From Bidens hawaiensis (Eukaryota; Streptophyta; Magnoliopsida; Asterales; Asteraceae): DNA of 64,000 nt. The translations under genes and the position numbers were made by a program. Below are positions 45,724 to 57,597 of the stretch, in pieces. The first letter of the stretch is position 1; every line of letters begins with the position of its first letter. A model generated the notes under the pieces. It was not told where the DNA came from, ran no database searches, and worked only from the letters and a program-made list of their open reading frames with translations. Location: contig JAIQDT010005788.1 of the NCBI GenBank assembly GCA_021521415.1, forward strand, positions 124,001 through 188,000, read 5' to 3'.

Positions 45724-46577
45724 CTATATAAATTAAAAACCGTATATAAGAATAAGGAACACTATATATATTCACAATATATGTATATTTAATTTAATTA
45801 CGCATATTATATGTGTTAAATTAATTGAATCTTTAATCAAATTAATATATGTGTATTTTTTTTAAATGTCATTCGTTAATAATCGTCCTGATTCGTTAAA
45901 CAAAGATAACGAATCAGACGATTCGCTATCAAGTAAATTACTTAACGAACAAGCCTTAGCGAATCACTAATTAGGTTTAACGAAATAAACTCTAGTTCGT
46001 TATAATTTAAACGAATCAAACTCTGATTCGTATGACTTCTTATTCACTAAACTAGTTCGTATGAAATCTTAACGAATTGGACACGAAACAGTTCCAATTC
46101 GCTAAGACTAACGAATGGTCAAAATATGACTTTTTCTTTGACTCCACTAAGTCAAAGTCAAAATTATCAAGAACAATAATAGTCAACATGGAAACCCAGA
46201 TTCAATTTGGTCATAATAATCGTTGAACTATCACGATAATCATCTCGTTGAGCTCGGAAACACCTTGGTAAATGTAGGTGAATGAGATTGAGGCTCATTA
46301 CCTAAGTGTACTAATGATCAACGAACCAACAGTAACCATCAAGAACACATAATCATAATTAACCCAACAAACAATAATCAAAAGATGATTAGAGTCAACC
46401 AAGGGCATCGGAAAGGAATTCCGATCAACATTGTATCAAAATCAGATAATTAAAGACATAAATTATACACAAAATGGTTTCAGAAGTTCAAAACCCTTAA
46501 ACCCCTAAAATCACATAATTAAACAATCAAATCAATGTCATTGTTGACGAAAATGATATCGCCAAGCACATGTATAC
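45724..46577 (-). other. Candidate leader intron of copia D 3' ORF
   Basis: Donor AAG|GTATAC at 46577, acceptor TTTATATAG| ending at 45724, six bases before the ATG at 45718. Same sites and order as 4220-4938 in copia A. Contains the motif array 45871-46117. Confidence 0.45.
45871..46117. repeat. AACGAAT motif array, intronic cluster (copia D)
   Basis: ATTCGTTA, TAACGAATCAG, GCGAATCAC and similar words in both orientations, including a CTGATTCGTTA/TAACGAATCAG inverted repeat near 45889-45919. Confidence 0.85.
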
Positions 46578-46690
46578 CTTAGATACTCAAATTGATCTTT
46601 GAAAAATTCAACTTTAAAAATTAAAAATATCAGAGAGAAATTTGAACAGTTACTTAAAAATGAAGAAAGAAGATGAACAGTGATATGCCT

Positions 46691-47015
46691 ATTCGTTATC
46701 TTGTCTTATATGGTAGTGCACGAATCCCTAGGTACATCTTGCACGAACCAGACGATTCGTATAACTTAAAGTTAGCGAATGAGACCATTCTCTAACTCGA
46801 TTCGTTACCTTATTTTAGCGAATCACCAAGTGATTCGTTAAATTAAAGATAGCGAATCAAGACATGATTCGTGTCCTGATTCGTTAAATATGTATAACGA
46901 ATGGATGATTCGTTACAGAGTGCGGAAGCGAATTAGGTTAGCGAACCAGATGCTAGTTCGCTAAGGAATCACCTGATTCGTTATCCATAAATAACGAATG
47001 GATTTTAGCGAATTA
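46691..47015. repeat. AACGAAT motif array, upstream cluster (copia D)
   Basis: Dense GATTCGTTA, TAGCGAATC and TAACGAATGG words. On the element strand the array ends at the TATA-like CATATAAG (46705-46712). Confidence 0.85.
46704..46713 (-). promoter_or_regulatory. Candidate internal TATA box of copia D
   Basis: The minus strand reads CATATAAGA, followed by a pyrimidine-rich stretch like that of copia A after 4091. Confidence 0.45.
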
Positions 47016-48720
47016 AACCCTTTTTATTTAATTTTAAATTAAATAAATAAATGAATAAATTAAAGAAATAAATCATATAAGTTAAATTATCGAGAAATCC
47101 TTATATCCCGACAACCTAATACGTTAAAAATTGTTTCAGATTACCGAAACTTAACTTAAAATTTATTTAAATATTTTTGTATAAAGATAACGAAAATATT
47201 TTTGGTATTTTGTAAAAAATTAAAGAATTAAAGAATGTATTTACAGAAAGAATATCCGAACAATTAAAAAAATAGACGATCTTTTTGCATTTTTTTAAGA
47301 TTTTACCAAAAGCAGTACATGTTTTTTTTGTAATTTTTGTTGAGTTCGAGCAGAGAATCATATTGAATAAGATGCCCTTCCATCACAGTTTTATATTTCA
47401 GCGATATTATGACTGGCGATAAGTCGGTCATTGGTATTGTTGTCCACATAAATCTAATTACACACATTCAAGTATTTCTGTGATATGATTAAATAGTTCA
47501 ATTAGAGCACAGAATATCAGAAATTATCAGCCTCTAATCTTGGTTCAAGCTTAATTTGATTTTTGCGAAATCACCCCAACTTGACTTAAACCATTATATT
47601 GTTGATCAAAATTTTTGATACCAATTGTGAAATTTTGAGCAATGCATCAAGTTTCTTTAACTGTGAGTGAGTATGCACGAGTCCATCTGTCGGCTTACAT
47701 ACATTGTATCCCCTGGGGTCCGTTTCTTAATGGTATTAAGACGCACGCAAGGGAGGAACAATTTGTATGACTAACAGCGGATTTTGATCAAGTCAGTAAT
47801 GTAAATTGTACGAGGTACAGTGGTGATCAACTTTAATGACTTTGGGGTTTGCTCTAGAAAGAGAGTGAAATATTCATGTATATGAATACCCAGATGGTTA
47901 AGCCGCAAAAAGACTCACAATGTCCAGAATCTTAACGCTTGTTATTTGCTTTATTTGATTTTTGGGTGATCAACAAATATAAGGCTTGAGTATGACTGGT
48001 TATTACATTTCTGCCATCCTCACCAAGACTTTTGCTAGAGACTAACATCCCTTTCAATTTGGCGTTTCTTTATGTTTATATCACATACTTTACTCTACTG
48101 GGTTGTTTTAAGACCTACCAATGCACCAATGCAATTAAGCACACAGTCTTTTAGGCTTACTTTTTGCTGAACTTGGGGTCAAAATAATCAATGTACTATC
48201 ATTTTCTCTTTTTGCTTCAAAAACTCAAAATTTTGAGGAGCATAAAAACAAAATAAAGATAAATTTAATCGCCCCAGTTAACTTAAGTTAATAAATAAAT
48301 GGCTAACCTTCAATCCACAAGTGAATCATAGGACCAAGACATGCAAGCATGCTTCACAAACTTAGATAACCGACATAATTTTCAGCGAGAAAATAATCTA
48401 AAAATCTTTTTGGTTTTTCTCTGTACAAACTTTAAAACACAATATTTTTGTCTTTTCGAATTTTTCTGTACAAAACATAAATCACATTCTTTTTGGTTTT
48501 TCAAAATTTTAAAATGTTTTTGGTTTTTCTAGATATTGAAAGGGAAAAACATTAAAGAACAGAAATCACAATATTTTTGAATTTTGAAAAATTTTAATGT
48601 TTTTGGATTTTATCTATACAAACGAAAGCACATTCTTTTTGTATTTTCAATACTTTTCACCCCCTAAAATCTAAAACATAAAACAAATAAGACTAAATCT
48701 ATAAAGCAATAAAAAGATAA
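47016..48720 (-). other. Non-coding spacer between pol and 3' ORF of copia D
   Basis: Equivalent to 1986-3830 of copia A and visibly similar over much of its length, including the CACCCCCTAAAAT (PPT-like) block near 48660 and A/T-rich repeats 48400-48650. No coding recognised. Confidence 0.75.
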
Positions 48721-49480
48721 TTATCCTAATTGTAGGATCTCAGCAAGGGTCTTCAATCCATTTAAACCAAGCAAAAAAGTAAAACGTGTTTTATCAAACG
48801 CTTTGGTAAATAGATCGGCTTTTTGAAAATCAGTGTGTACTTTCTCAAGATCAATTAGTTTCTTTTCATAACAATCCCGTATAAAATGATATCGAATCTC
48901 GATATGTTTCGTTTTAGAATGTTGTACGGGATTCTTGGTGATACCGATAGCAGCAGAATTATCAATCAAGATGGGAGTAGTAAGAAACTTCAAACCGTAG
49001 TCGCGAAGATGTTGTTGTATCCACAGAACCTGGGAACAGCAACTCGAGGCTGCAACATATTCAGCTTCGGCGGTTGAAGTAGAGACCGTTGTCTGCTTCT
49101 TACACTGCCAGGAAACAAGCCGGTTTCCTAAGAATTGACATCCTGCAGTCGTTGATTTGAAGTTGATCTTGCATCCTCCATAATCTGAGTCTGAGTAGGC
49201 GGTAAAATCGAAAGAATTATCTTTGGGGTACTATAACCCGATGTCAGGATTTCCCCGTAAATATTGCAAGATACGCTTGACCGCAGCCAGGTGAGTCACT
49301 CGGGGACTAGCTTGGTACCTATCACACACACAAACAGCAAACATTATGTCGGGTCGAGAAGCAGTTAAATACAATAGAGAACCAATCATAGCACGATAAA
49401 GGGTCGGATCAACGGTATCCTCCAATTCATCCGGTGATAAATTGTGACCCACTGGAAGAGAAGTGAATTGAGCCCCGAAA
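48721..49480 (-). pseudogene. pol: Copia D pol remnant: RT end and RNase H
   Basis: Starts within RT (LPVGHNLSPDELED, LYLTASRPDIMFAVCVCD, THLAAVKRILQYLRGNPDIG), about 25 bases after the PBS, so everything upstream is deleted. After one Trp-to-stop change near 49230 the same frame runs on with intact RNase H signatures: YSDSDYGG, STSTAEAEYVAASSCCSQ, HSKTKHIEIRYHFIRD, KADLFTKAFDKT. There is no start codon of its own, so translation is doubtful. Copia A has lost these catalytic residues. Confidence 0.9.
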
Positions 49481-49492
49481 GCTCTGATACCA
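49481..49492 (-). promoter_or_regulatory. Primer binding site of copia D
   Basis: The minus strand reads TGGTATCAGAGC two bases after the 5' LTR; perfect initiator tRNA-Met type. Confidence 0.92.
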
Positions 49493-49494
49493 CT

Positions 49495-50059
49495 TGTTTG
49501 ATCCCACTGATTAACACTTGTTCTAATCAATACCTTAAATCTGATTCAGATCTATATATAATGATATTAATTAAACGGATCTAACTCGTTTATACCTTAG
49601 TTTAATTGTTATTAGTGTATATATCTATATATTAGTATTGTGAAGCTTGAGAGAGAGAGAGAATACTTTAAATCACTGAATAATATTAATTCTCTCAAAA
49701 CTTCAACCCTTCACAAGTGAACAGTGGTTCACTATATATAGAAGACGATCTGGTTCGCTAACATCCCCTAGCGAACCAGACTCCCCTTCGTTAACTTAAT
49801 TAACTTAACGAACCACCCCCTGATTCGTTAACATCCCCAAACGAATCAGGAGGGAATACATTATATAGTCCTAGTTCGCTAACATCCCTAGCGAACTAGA
49901 CTTAACCTTAACGAATTAGTCCTAGTTCGCTAACATTCCTAGCGAACTAGACTGATCTTAACGAATTAGATAAACAAACATTAAATATTATATTAAAATA
50001 ATCAAATAAACATTTAACGATAATTACAAAGACTCGAGAAGCAAAACCGTGCACTAACA
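49495..50059 (-). repeat. Copia D 5' LTR
   Basis: 565 bp, same ends as 30441-31003. Hairpins at 49750-49950 and TATA box at 49733-49740, in the same order. Confidence 0.95.
49750..49950 (-). promoter_or_regulatory. Five-hairpin array, copia D 5' LTR
   Basis: Same five hairpins as 30694-30894. The third carries one arm mismatch and the fourth loop reads ACATCCC instead of ACATCAC. Confidence 0.93.
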
Positions 50060-51905
50060 TCATTTCTATGATAAAAGTGAAGGTTTGTTAAGGCGAGGGT
50101 GAAGTGCCTACCTGGCGGGCGTATATTGCCTAACCTACGACTGAGACGAAAGAAGGGAAAGATGTTTTCATAGTGTGTGACTATCCATAAGTCCCACCTG
50201 AATGAGAGATAGAATTCTAGATATAATTAATACCAGGAGCACATCCTGTCGCGAAAGCACCTTACTGCATGGCATCGTCCGAGATGAAAGAGTTAATGTC
50301 CCAAAGCAAGAAATCCTCAACAAAGGTATTTTAATGATGAGTGTTTCCCTACAGGGTGTACCGGTTATACTCGTGAAAGAGGAAGACATAAGTATGAGAA
50401 TGGGTAAAGATTACCGCAAGTTTAACAAGCTTATGGTGAAGAATAAATATTCGTTGCCACATATTGATGATTTGTTAGATCAATTACAAGGTGCTAGTTG
50501 GTTCTCTTGAATAGACCTTAAATTAGGCTATCATCAGTTGAAAGTGAAAGAGGCAGACATCCCTAAGATAACATTCCTGACACGATATGGACACTAACAG
50601 TTTCTCGTGATATCATTTGGATTTAAGAATGCTCCAACAGCGTATATGGTTATGATGAATAGGGTATGTCATCCAATTTTGGACAAATCTGACATTCCTT
50701 TTGTTGATGATAATCTTGAGATATTCATGGAATAAGTCCGACCAAGCTGAACACTTGAGAGAAGTGTTGGAGACGTTGATGAAAGGGTGAATGTATGCTA
50801 GGTTTTCAAGGTGTACCATTGACACATGTCTTAAGAGTTTAAATAACTCTTTAAGCAGAAAGAATGGAATATGAGGCAAAGATGATTGTTAAGGCTAATA
50901 AAGGATTATGATTGTGAAATCAAGTATTTCCCTAGTGAGGCTAATGTGGTCGCTGACGCACTAAGTCGTAAAGGTGAAGAGGTTATCATGACAATTAATT
51001 TGTATAAATTAGTTAGCACTTCAGATTTTATGAGAGAGATCTACGAGGCGCAATAGAAGTTATAAAGGATGAGAGCAAGATGAAAAAGAAATGAATTTTC
51101 TGATTACACCGAGATTTGGAATATAATACTTATGATGTGAAAATCAGATTTTGTCGCCTGATGATTCCACGTCATGGAGATCTTCAAGGCCAAATCCAAT
51201 ATGAAGCTCATAAGTCTATATACTCGGTTTACATCGAGGCTTCGAAAGAATATATGTCGGTTACAATGAAGGTAAAAATGAGTTTATGGTATGTGACACT
51301 GTGAGAGGACATGATACCTTGCCTACATTGATAAGAATAACCACAAAATTTACGAATATGGAGCTGACAATCACACTGCTAGAGGATGCTAGAAACCAAG
51401 GACATAAGACATGCAAGGAAGGCGCAGAGATGGTTAAGACTTATGCTTATTTGAATTGAGCCTTAACAAGAGTGATTAGTGTTGTCACTGATAATCATGC
51501 GATCATAGAAGGGAAGTTCTCTAGAACAGAAAGGATAGAATGGTATTATAAATGTCCATATGAAGGTCAAGACATGCCTAGAAAGGAAGTCGTTTAAGAT
51601 AATTACTTATGATATATCAGGCAGTCTGATATGCAGCAGCAGATAACAATGGATTCATAAGACAAGGTGAGGCTTGATTAGTCAAGAAAAGGAAGATGTA
51701 TCATCATGAACTTCATAATAAAGCTACCTTAGACAGCTATAACTCATGAACCCTACGTGTTGATGCAGAGCTAAGAATGAAAGATGGTTTAAGTGGTGAC
51801 TTAAGGAGCTCTCCGACAAGTTATGCAATGTATGTGCTCAAGAATTGCAAGAAGTGTTCTATATTAAGGAATAGACAAAGGAATTTCAATAAATAATTCT
51901 ATCTT
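50060..51905 (+). pseudogene. pol: Gypsy P RT, RNase H and integrase relic
   Basis: Continues the protease relic interrupted by copia D. Readable parts include [38 protein letters not shown] (then a stop), [13 protein letters not shown], a damaged IDDI region near 50700, and [17 protein letters not shown] near 50920-50970. Later parts keep RLMIPRHGDLQGQI and YEAHKSIYSV (about 51145-51240) from the integrase zinc region. Beyond 51300 no domain is clear. Stops and frameshifts are frequent, in keeping with an old insertion. Confidence 0.88.
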
Positions 51906-51908
51906 AAG

Positions 51909-53387
51909 GAGTAGTGATCGGTTCATGAAAAGGACGGGTAAACGAAGTCGGTTTTGCTTGAAACTTGGTAGGATAGTATATCAGACCTTATTATGTGAGA
52001 AAAATGTAAACTTGAACATAAACTAGTTGTTTGGAATGAAACGGGTAATACGGGTGACGTTTGAACCAAGTTAAAGTACAAATTAACTTGTTATGGCTCA
52101 TAACTCGTTTTTTCATTAAAACGGACATAACGGGATGTAACGATAAGTTTAGAAAGAAAAGATACTAAATACCATGTTTGAATCGGGTTCTTGAGAAACA
52201 AATCAAATCGAATGAAAAAGTAATCGAATCAAATTGACAAAGTAATCAATTTGAATTGGTAATTCGATTAGAACGGTCATTTGATTAGAATTGTGATTCG
52301 ATTAGAATTTTGATTTCATTAGAATGATGATTCGATTAAATGATATAGTTAGAGGTAGTAAATTGATACTTATAATTATTACACCGTTATCCATGCACCG
52401 CTAAGGAAGGGTATTACTGTTAACTCAGAGAAGAACAGGACTCAGGTGAGTTTCTAGCACCCTTCTCTGTTATGTTTTTTAGGGCTGGGTGCATACTCCT
52501 ATTTGCTAGTTAATACACTTACCTTATGTGGTAAGTGTATTCTATAAGAATGTCTTATGAAAGATATATGAATGGTATTGAAATGATGAACGAATTCAAA
52601 AAAGGGTAGGAGTATATGTGCAGATCTTTATGAGTATATATATGTGTGTGTATATATATATAATGTATGTATGACAAAGAATGTATGGTTTTCTGGCAAG
52701 GAATGTATGGTTGTATAGAAAGAAGGGAACCAGACCCTAATAATATCCGAGGATTAAGGGTACCGGACCTTAATAATATTTGATGATGAAGGGTACCGGA
52801 CCCTAATCACATCCGAGCATGGAGGGCACCGGACCCTAATAATATCCGATATATGCAGGGAAAAATGTTCTTTAAAACGTAGAGGTAATTATGTAAGTAT
52901 TAGTAGACTAAAACAAGAAAGTATAAAAGTATGAAAGAATGAAAGTATGAAAGTATAAAAGAATGTATGTATGAAAGTATAAAGCATGAATGTATGTTTG
53001 TATGTATGTATGAATGAGGGAGGTTAAGTAATTAATATGTGTCTTCGGATACGTATAAGTATGTATATGAATGTAATGTATGTTTCCTGATTAACTTGAA
53101 CTCACTCAGCGTAGCTGACTTTTAGTATGTACACAGGCAAATGAGATGAAAGAACTGGCCTGAGGGGGACACATGGCATGGACTAAGCTGACTGGCATCT
53201 AGTGAAGAAATGTTACGATGTTTTATGATAAGATAGTTTGAATGTTTAAAGACAAGATTTTAATATTTTGTAAAGAATGTTTGATGTTTTTGTATTCCTT
53301 GAAAAATTTTAATTCGCTCTAATATTTAGAACTGTGTTTATGAGTAAATCCAACGTCCAAGTAGGCCACCGGGATCAGGGCCTTACA
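51909..53387 (+). repeat. Gypsy P 3' LTR, 5'-truncated
   Basis: Begins abruptly at the position matching 10773 of the 5' LTR, so roughly the first 720 bp are missing together with the expected PPT. Ends GGGCCTTACA before TTAAC. Contains an ATTCGATTAGAAT-type repeat at 52200-52345 not seen in the 5' copy, and about four units of an ACCGGACCCTAATAATATCC repeat at 52725-52865. Confidence 0.8.
52200..52345 (+). repeat. Degenerate GATTCGATTAGAAT repeat
   Basis: About eight imperfect copies of a 12-16-bp word (AATCGAATCAA, ATTCGATTAGAA). Confidence 0.75.
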
Positions 53388-55381
53388 TTAACCAATCCTA
53401 AGCCATTTTTGGAATTGATACTTCGATTATTTCATTCAACAAAAATGAGGAATTTCTAAACTTTCCCAACATATTTTTCAACTCAACTACTTCATTCTCA
53501 GGTTCATTAATTTTTGTTCTTGATTTAAGAATTTCTTGAAACTATCTATCAATGATAATTAACTTTTCTGAAAGTTTAGCCATAAGATCATGATTACTAT
53601 TAGACAGCCCCTCAATTTTAATTTTAGATTTTGGTTCCAAATCAGAGACTTGTCGATTCTTATCACGAACTATTGCTAATCTTTCATCAAGCTCTCATTG
53701 TGAACACGAATTAAGTCATATTTAGACATATATTCTTCACATTGAGTACAAGAAGAATTTCAGCTTCAATCACATTTTCAGCTTTTACATTATCATTTTC
53801 AACACAAGATGGATTAGTACTAACCTCTTCGATCTTAGAAATGCAAGCAAAAGAACTTTTCGGCTTGTGGCTAGAGACATCAGAATCAGGCTCGGTTTCT
53901 AACTCGTCACTATCAGCAATCAATCCTTCAACCCTTGCATCTTGAAAATTCTCAACATACTCGAACATTGCAAGATTTTCTTGGTTACCATTAAAAGAAC
54001 TTCCTAAAAGTCGTTGGTTCTAGTCAATGCCCTCAAAAGTTAATAAAGTTGTGATCCACCCGGTGTCATAGATTCACCCCTAGAAGTCTTTTCTTTGAAA
54101 TCATAATACTTCTTTCCAGCACTTCAATCTTGACTACAGGATCCATTGTATTCTTTCTTGGGTTTATCTCATTATTTTGCAAAATGCCCAAAGTCTTGAC
54201 AATTATAACAATGCACCTTTAACTTATCAAAACCAACTCTTTTGTTCGGAGTTAGAAAATTTTCCCAGTCTTCTACATGAACCTCTTGACTTTCCTTACA
54301 ATCATCGCCATATTCCATTTAAGATCCATCAGTTCCAAATCATCTGGGTCTATCTGGTCATAATCTTTATCAGTTAACTCACTTGTGGCGTTTTTACCAC
54401 CCACCAATTGCTCATAGGAACTCATAAATGCGCTTAAGAAAGCAAAGTGTTGCTCTGCTTCCTTCATGTTGGCATTCGGTGGTTGAGCTGAAGAAGAATT
54501 ACCAGCACCAGCAAATGAAGTTCTTGATCCACTAGAATTTTTGGAACCATAATCCATGAAGCAAACATTTGGCATAGAATCACCCGTAGCTTTTGGAATA
54601 TCTTGAGAATTATGTGAATAAAAGGCAAAAATAGGAACCGAACTGCTACTCAAGGATAGAGAACCACCATAGAGAGTAGGATCTTGATTATCCTTTGAAG
54701 AATTCTGGCCTCTCATATCATATTCCCTTTCCTCGGTCATCTTCATAAACTCCAATGTAGTTAGATTGTCATTCTTGAAGAAGTTGTTTTCTTTCAACAC
54801 AAGCAAGAATGTGGAATATGAATTTGGCAACGATTTCTTAACTGTATCAATTTGGTTAAATTGAGTAGGTTCCATCTTTAATTTTGTCATTTCGGCAATA
54901 AGATGATTGAATCTCGTCAACTAAGATCATTGAATCTCCTCAACATTTCTTCAACTGTCTCACCCTTTAATAAACAAAAGTTTCGATATTGAAACTTCAA
55001 CATGACCTTTTTTCTTTCCAACGTGTTTCCCATACTTCTCATTCTCAAGTGTTGAAAAAGAGAAGAACAGAACTTTATACTCCCAACTTGATGGAAAATA
55101 TTATCAGGTAATGCCATGGTCAACGCTGAATAAGCTTTAGTCTATATCTCCAAAGATTTCTTCTCATCTTGACTATAAGTATCAAACGGTTTTTGTTCAT
55201 ATCTGATACTCAGAATACCAGTCATAGGAGGACTATAGACGTTATCAAGGCTTCGAGAACAATTAGGATGTGAAGATCCTAAATAAGCTCTAAACCCCGG
55301 CTCCCATTTGGCAATGTCACTTAATTTCATAAGTCTTTGACACTTCGAGTGTGATCCAATATCAGCATCCAGATGAAGCAT
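53388..55381 (-). pseudogene. gag: Copia B gag (Sirevirus-like), broken
   Basis: From the high end: MLHLDADIGSHSKCQRLMKL with KWEPGFRAYL (55142-55381), an in-frame stop, then GETVEEMLRRFNDLS (54917-55123). After a frameshift comes RFNHLIAEMTKLKMEPTQF, KKSLPNSYSTFLLVLK and TLEFMKMTEEREYDMRGQN (54273-54920), the conserved copia gag core. A knuckle CYNCQDFGHFAK lies near 54180-54220. A coiled-coil tail follows at about 53400-53700 (EVVELKNMLGKFR), typical of Sirevirus gag. Cut at 53388 by gypsy P; the sequence resumes at 10050. ATG at 55381 follows a leader and PBS. Confidence 0.9.
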
Positions 55382-56488
55382 CTGTTACATAATCATATTT
55401 ATTGAGACGCTAAGGCATAGAAGTTAGCCATTTTTAGAAAATGTGGGGTTTAAACTATCAAACTTGAAAAGTTGCGGGTAGAAACTGTCAAGTAATGAAA
55501 GTTCTAGGTTAAACTTGTAAAATTGATAATGAACATGAAATTACTTTAACAGATAAGGTTCTGGGTTTTGTAACGAATGGAATATGGTTTTAGGTAACGA
55601 ATGAACCAAATACTATAACGAATGGTTATAGTTAATGGGTATTGTTTTGGTAGCGAATGGATATGGTTTTGGTAACGAATGAGTTAATATGTATTATGAA
55701 TAGGCTAAGCTTCCAACGAATGAACCAGTAACGAATGGTAACATGAATGATCAGACAAATGGTAACACGAATGATTAGACGAATGGTAACACGAATGATC
55801 AGACGAATGGTAACACGATTTATTAGACGAATAGTAACACGACTGGTAAGAAATGAGGTTTAATGATGAATGAGTTTACTACAGATGTAACGAGTGAATC
55901 ACTGTAAAGATTGACCAATTGTAACGGAATTACACGTGGCAAAAACGGTTTTCTCTGTTCATGAGAATAGTCAGTTACTATTACCGAATGAGAATTCATA
56001 TGTAACGAATGAGCATTCAAATATTCAAACATTCATCATATTTTCATATTCAAACACAAATTCAAACCTCAACAAACTTGGATTATACATCCAAAAATAA
56101 ACCAAATTTAACACATAAACTATCAAAATGCTCTTGTACTTGTTCTGAACCTGACCAAACCAATCTAGACACCAATTTCCAATCCAAACCAATCCAATCC
56201 AATTTTCCTCAAAACTAATCCAAAATACCTCTGATCCCGCCAATCACGTTCAAATTATCAATTCCAGTGAATTGATCCAATCCAAAACAACTGATCACAA
56301 ACGAACCTTCAGGATCTGATTACGAAGTGATCACAATTCATTTTCATATCAATTAACACTGAATCACTAAGTAATTGATCAAAATTATGTAGTACAATTT
56401 TAGAATCCAAACTAATATAATTAACAATCAATTAATCATAAATTGATGTTAATTCAGTATTTAAACACTTGAACAAAAGGACAGTAGC
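55382..56488 (-). other. Copia B 5' leader
   Basis: Non-coding region between PBS and gag. Holds an AACGAAT-rich tract at 55571-55850. The rest is AT-rich, with short frames (56009-56243) lacking any domain. Confidence 0.7.
55571..55850. repeat. AACGAATGG motif tract with 24-bp tandem repeats (copia B leader)
   Basis: TAACGAATGG words recur every 20-40 bases; 55734-55850 becomes a 24-bp tandem (GACGAATGGTAACACGAATG plus ATCA or similar), about four units. All in one orientation, unlike the palindromic clusters of copia A and copia D. Confidence 0.88.
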
Positions 56489-56500
56489 TCTTATACCACT
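56489..56500 (-). promoter_or_regulatory. Primer binding site of copia B
   Basis: The minus strand reads GTGGTATAAGAGC, near TGGTATCAGAGC with one change. Confidence 0.7.
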
Positions 56501-56502
56501 TT

Positions 56503-57597
56503 AGAAACCACTTCCGTACGATTGCTATTAGGAATCAATATGATTAAATGTCGACATCGATTAATCACTTATCAACCCCGTAACCAACAACTGAATGTTG
56601 ACAAAAATGTTACGAAAATGCTAATGTGAATACCCAGTGAACATCAAAGGCGGAATCAATGATATTCAAGTGTTGCTAAATAACACAAGGATGACAAAAC
56701 ACACAAGTCACTCAAAAGATTTCCATTAATAATAACACATAATAGAAGGAAAATCTGTAGGGTTTCTAGGTAGAATGTCAGGTGGAGGCTACATCAGTAC
56801 TAAATATTCCTTTTGCTAAGAAAGTTTGTCAGCCGTCAAATCACTCAATATTCTCGCACCCACATAAATGTGACCTAAACTTTCTTTAAATAGGCTCATC
56901 TGTCACCTTCTAGAAACTCTAATGATTGGAACATAACATATTCAAATGTATTCAAAATATTACAAGTGTAAAAGGTCTTCGAGTAGGCTTTTATCTTTGT
57001 CGAGCAAACCTTGTAACCATAAGTGTGCTGGAACAGTTCTCCGAGCAAGCTTTACTTAGAATATTTTTCTTAGAAAATATTCTTCAAGCAGACTTCAATC
57101 TTCATGATAATATCAAACTTTGCTCGATAATATCCTACGAGCAAACTTGTTCTTCTTATTCTCTTCAACCTTTTGTCTTTTACTTATTCAAACAAACTAA
57201 GTGTGTTGGTGACACTTTAGCTTGTGAGAGGTTGAACCTTGCTTATAGAGTCCTTAGATTAATTCATCATAACTTCCTTCAAGTGTCCTTGAGATCATTC
57301 TTTATTGCAACCTTGCTCGACCCACCAAATTATTTGGTTTAAGCTTGGTTAAGTCAAGGGTTTGCTTTGAAACAAACCTTACTCGACTGAAGAACAACCT
57401 TACTTGATGAAGTGTAGTTTGCTCTAACTAACACTTAGAAGAATTTCGAAGATAACCTTGCTCGAAAGTAAGATACCTTGCTTGAATAAGTTCTAGGCTT
57501 GCTCGAAGTTCCAAATTTTCTTGAATCACATACTTAGCCATTTCTTGAGAAGGTTGAGAAGATTCCAATCTTCCCTGGTCAATTCTTGATCCCAACA
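56503..57597 (-). repeat. LTR of copia B/C family
   Basis: Minus-strand start TGTTGGGATCAAG at 57597, preceded by a PPT. The other end is about 56503, next to the PBS (terminal CA not conserved, so this end is approximate). About 1.1 kb. Contains many CTTGCTCGA or TCGAGCAAG words in both orientations between 56990 and 57520. It is 5' LTR to copia B and at the same time 3' LTR to the sequence at 57598-61781. Confidence 0.75.

Larger units (their letters stand above)
30441..50059 (-). mobile_element. Copia D: deleted Sirevirus-like element retaining RNase H and 3' ORF
   Basis: LTRs 30441-31003 and 49495-50059, flanked by a perfect 5-bp duplication TCATT (30436-30440 and 50060-50064). The two LTRs differ at about six positions plus one GA repeat by eye. 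In element orientation: 5' LTR, PBS, then after about 25 bases directly the end of RT and RNase H, spacer, internal promoter region, 3' ORF, PPT, 3' LTR. Gag, protease, integrase and most of RT are missing. Gypsy L sits in the 3' ORF. Clean duplication and LTRs show it moved in, or close to, its deleted form, hence non-autonomously. Confidence 0.93.
10051..53387 (+). mobile_element. Gypsy P: plus-strand Ty3/gypsy (chromovirus-like), split by three insertions
   Basis: Limits come from the copia B gag sequence resuming on both sides and an imperfect 5-bp target-site duplication (TCAAC left, TTAAC right). Own parts: 5' LTR (10051-11397 plus 21889-23049), PBS 23053, gag relic 23560-23986, protease relic 30164-30440, RT to integrase relic 50060-51905, truncated 3' LTR about 51909-53387. 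Gag, protease and RT wording match gypsy M, so both belong to one chromovirus group. All coding is decayed. This is the oldest insertion in the stack above copia B. Confidence 0.85.
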
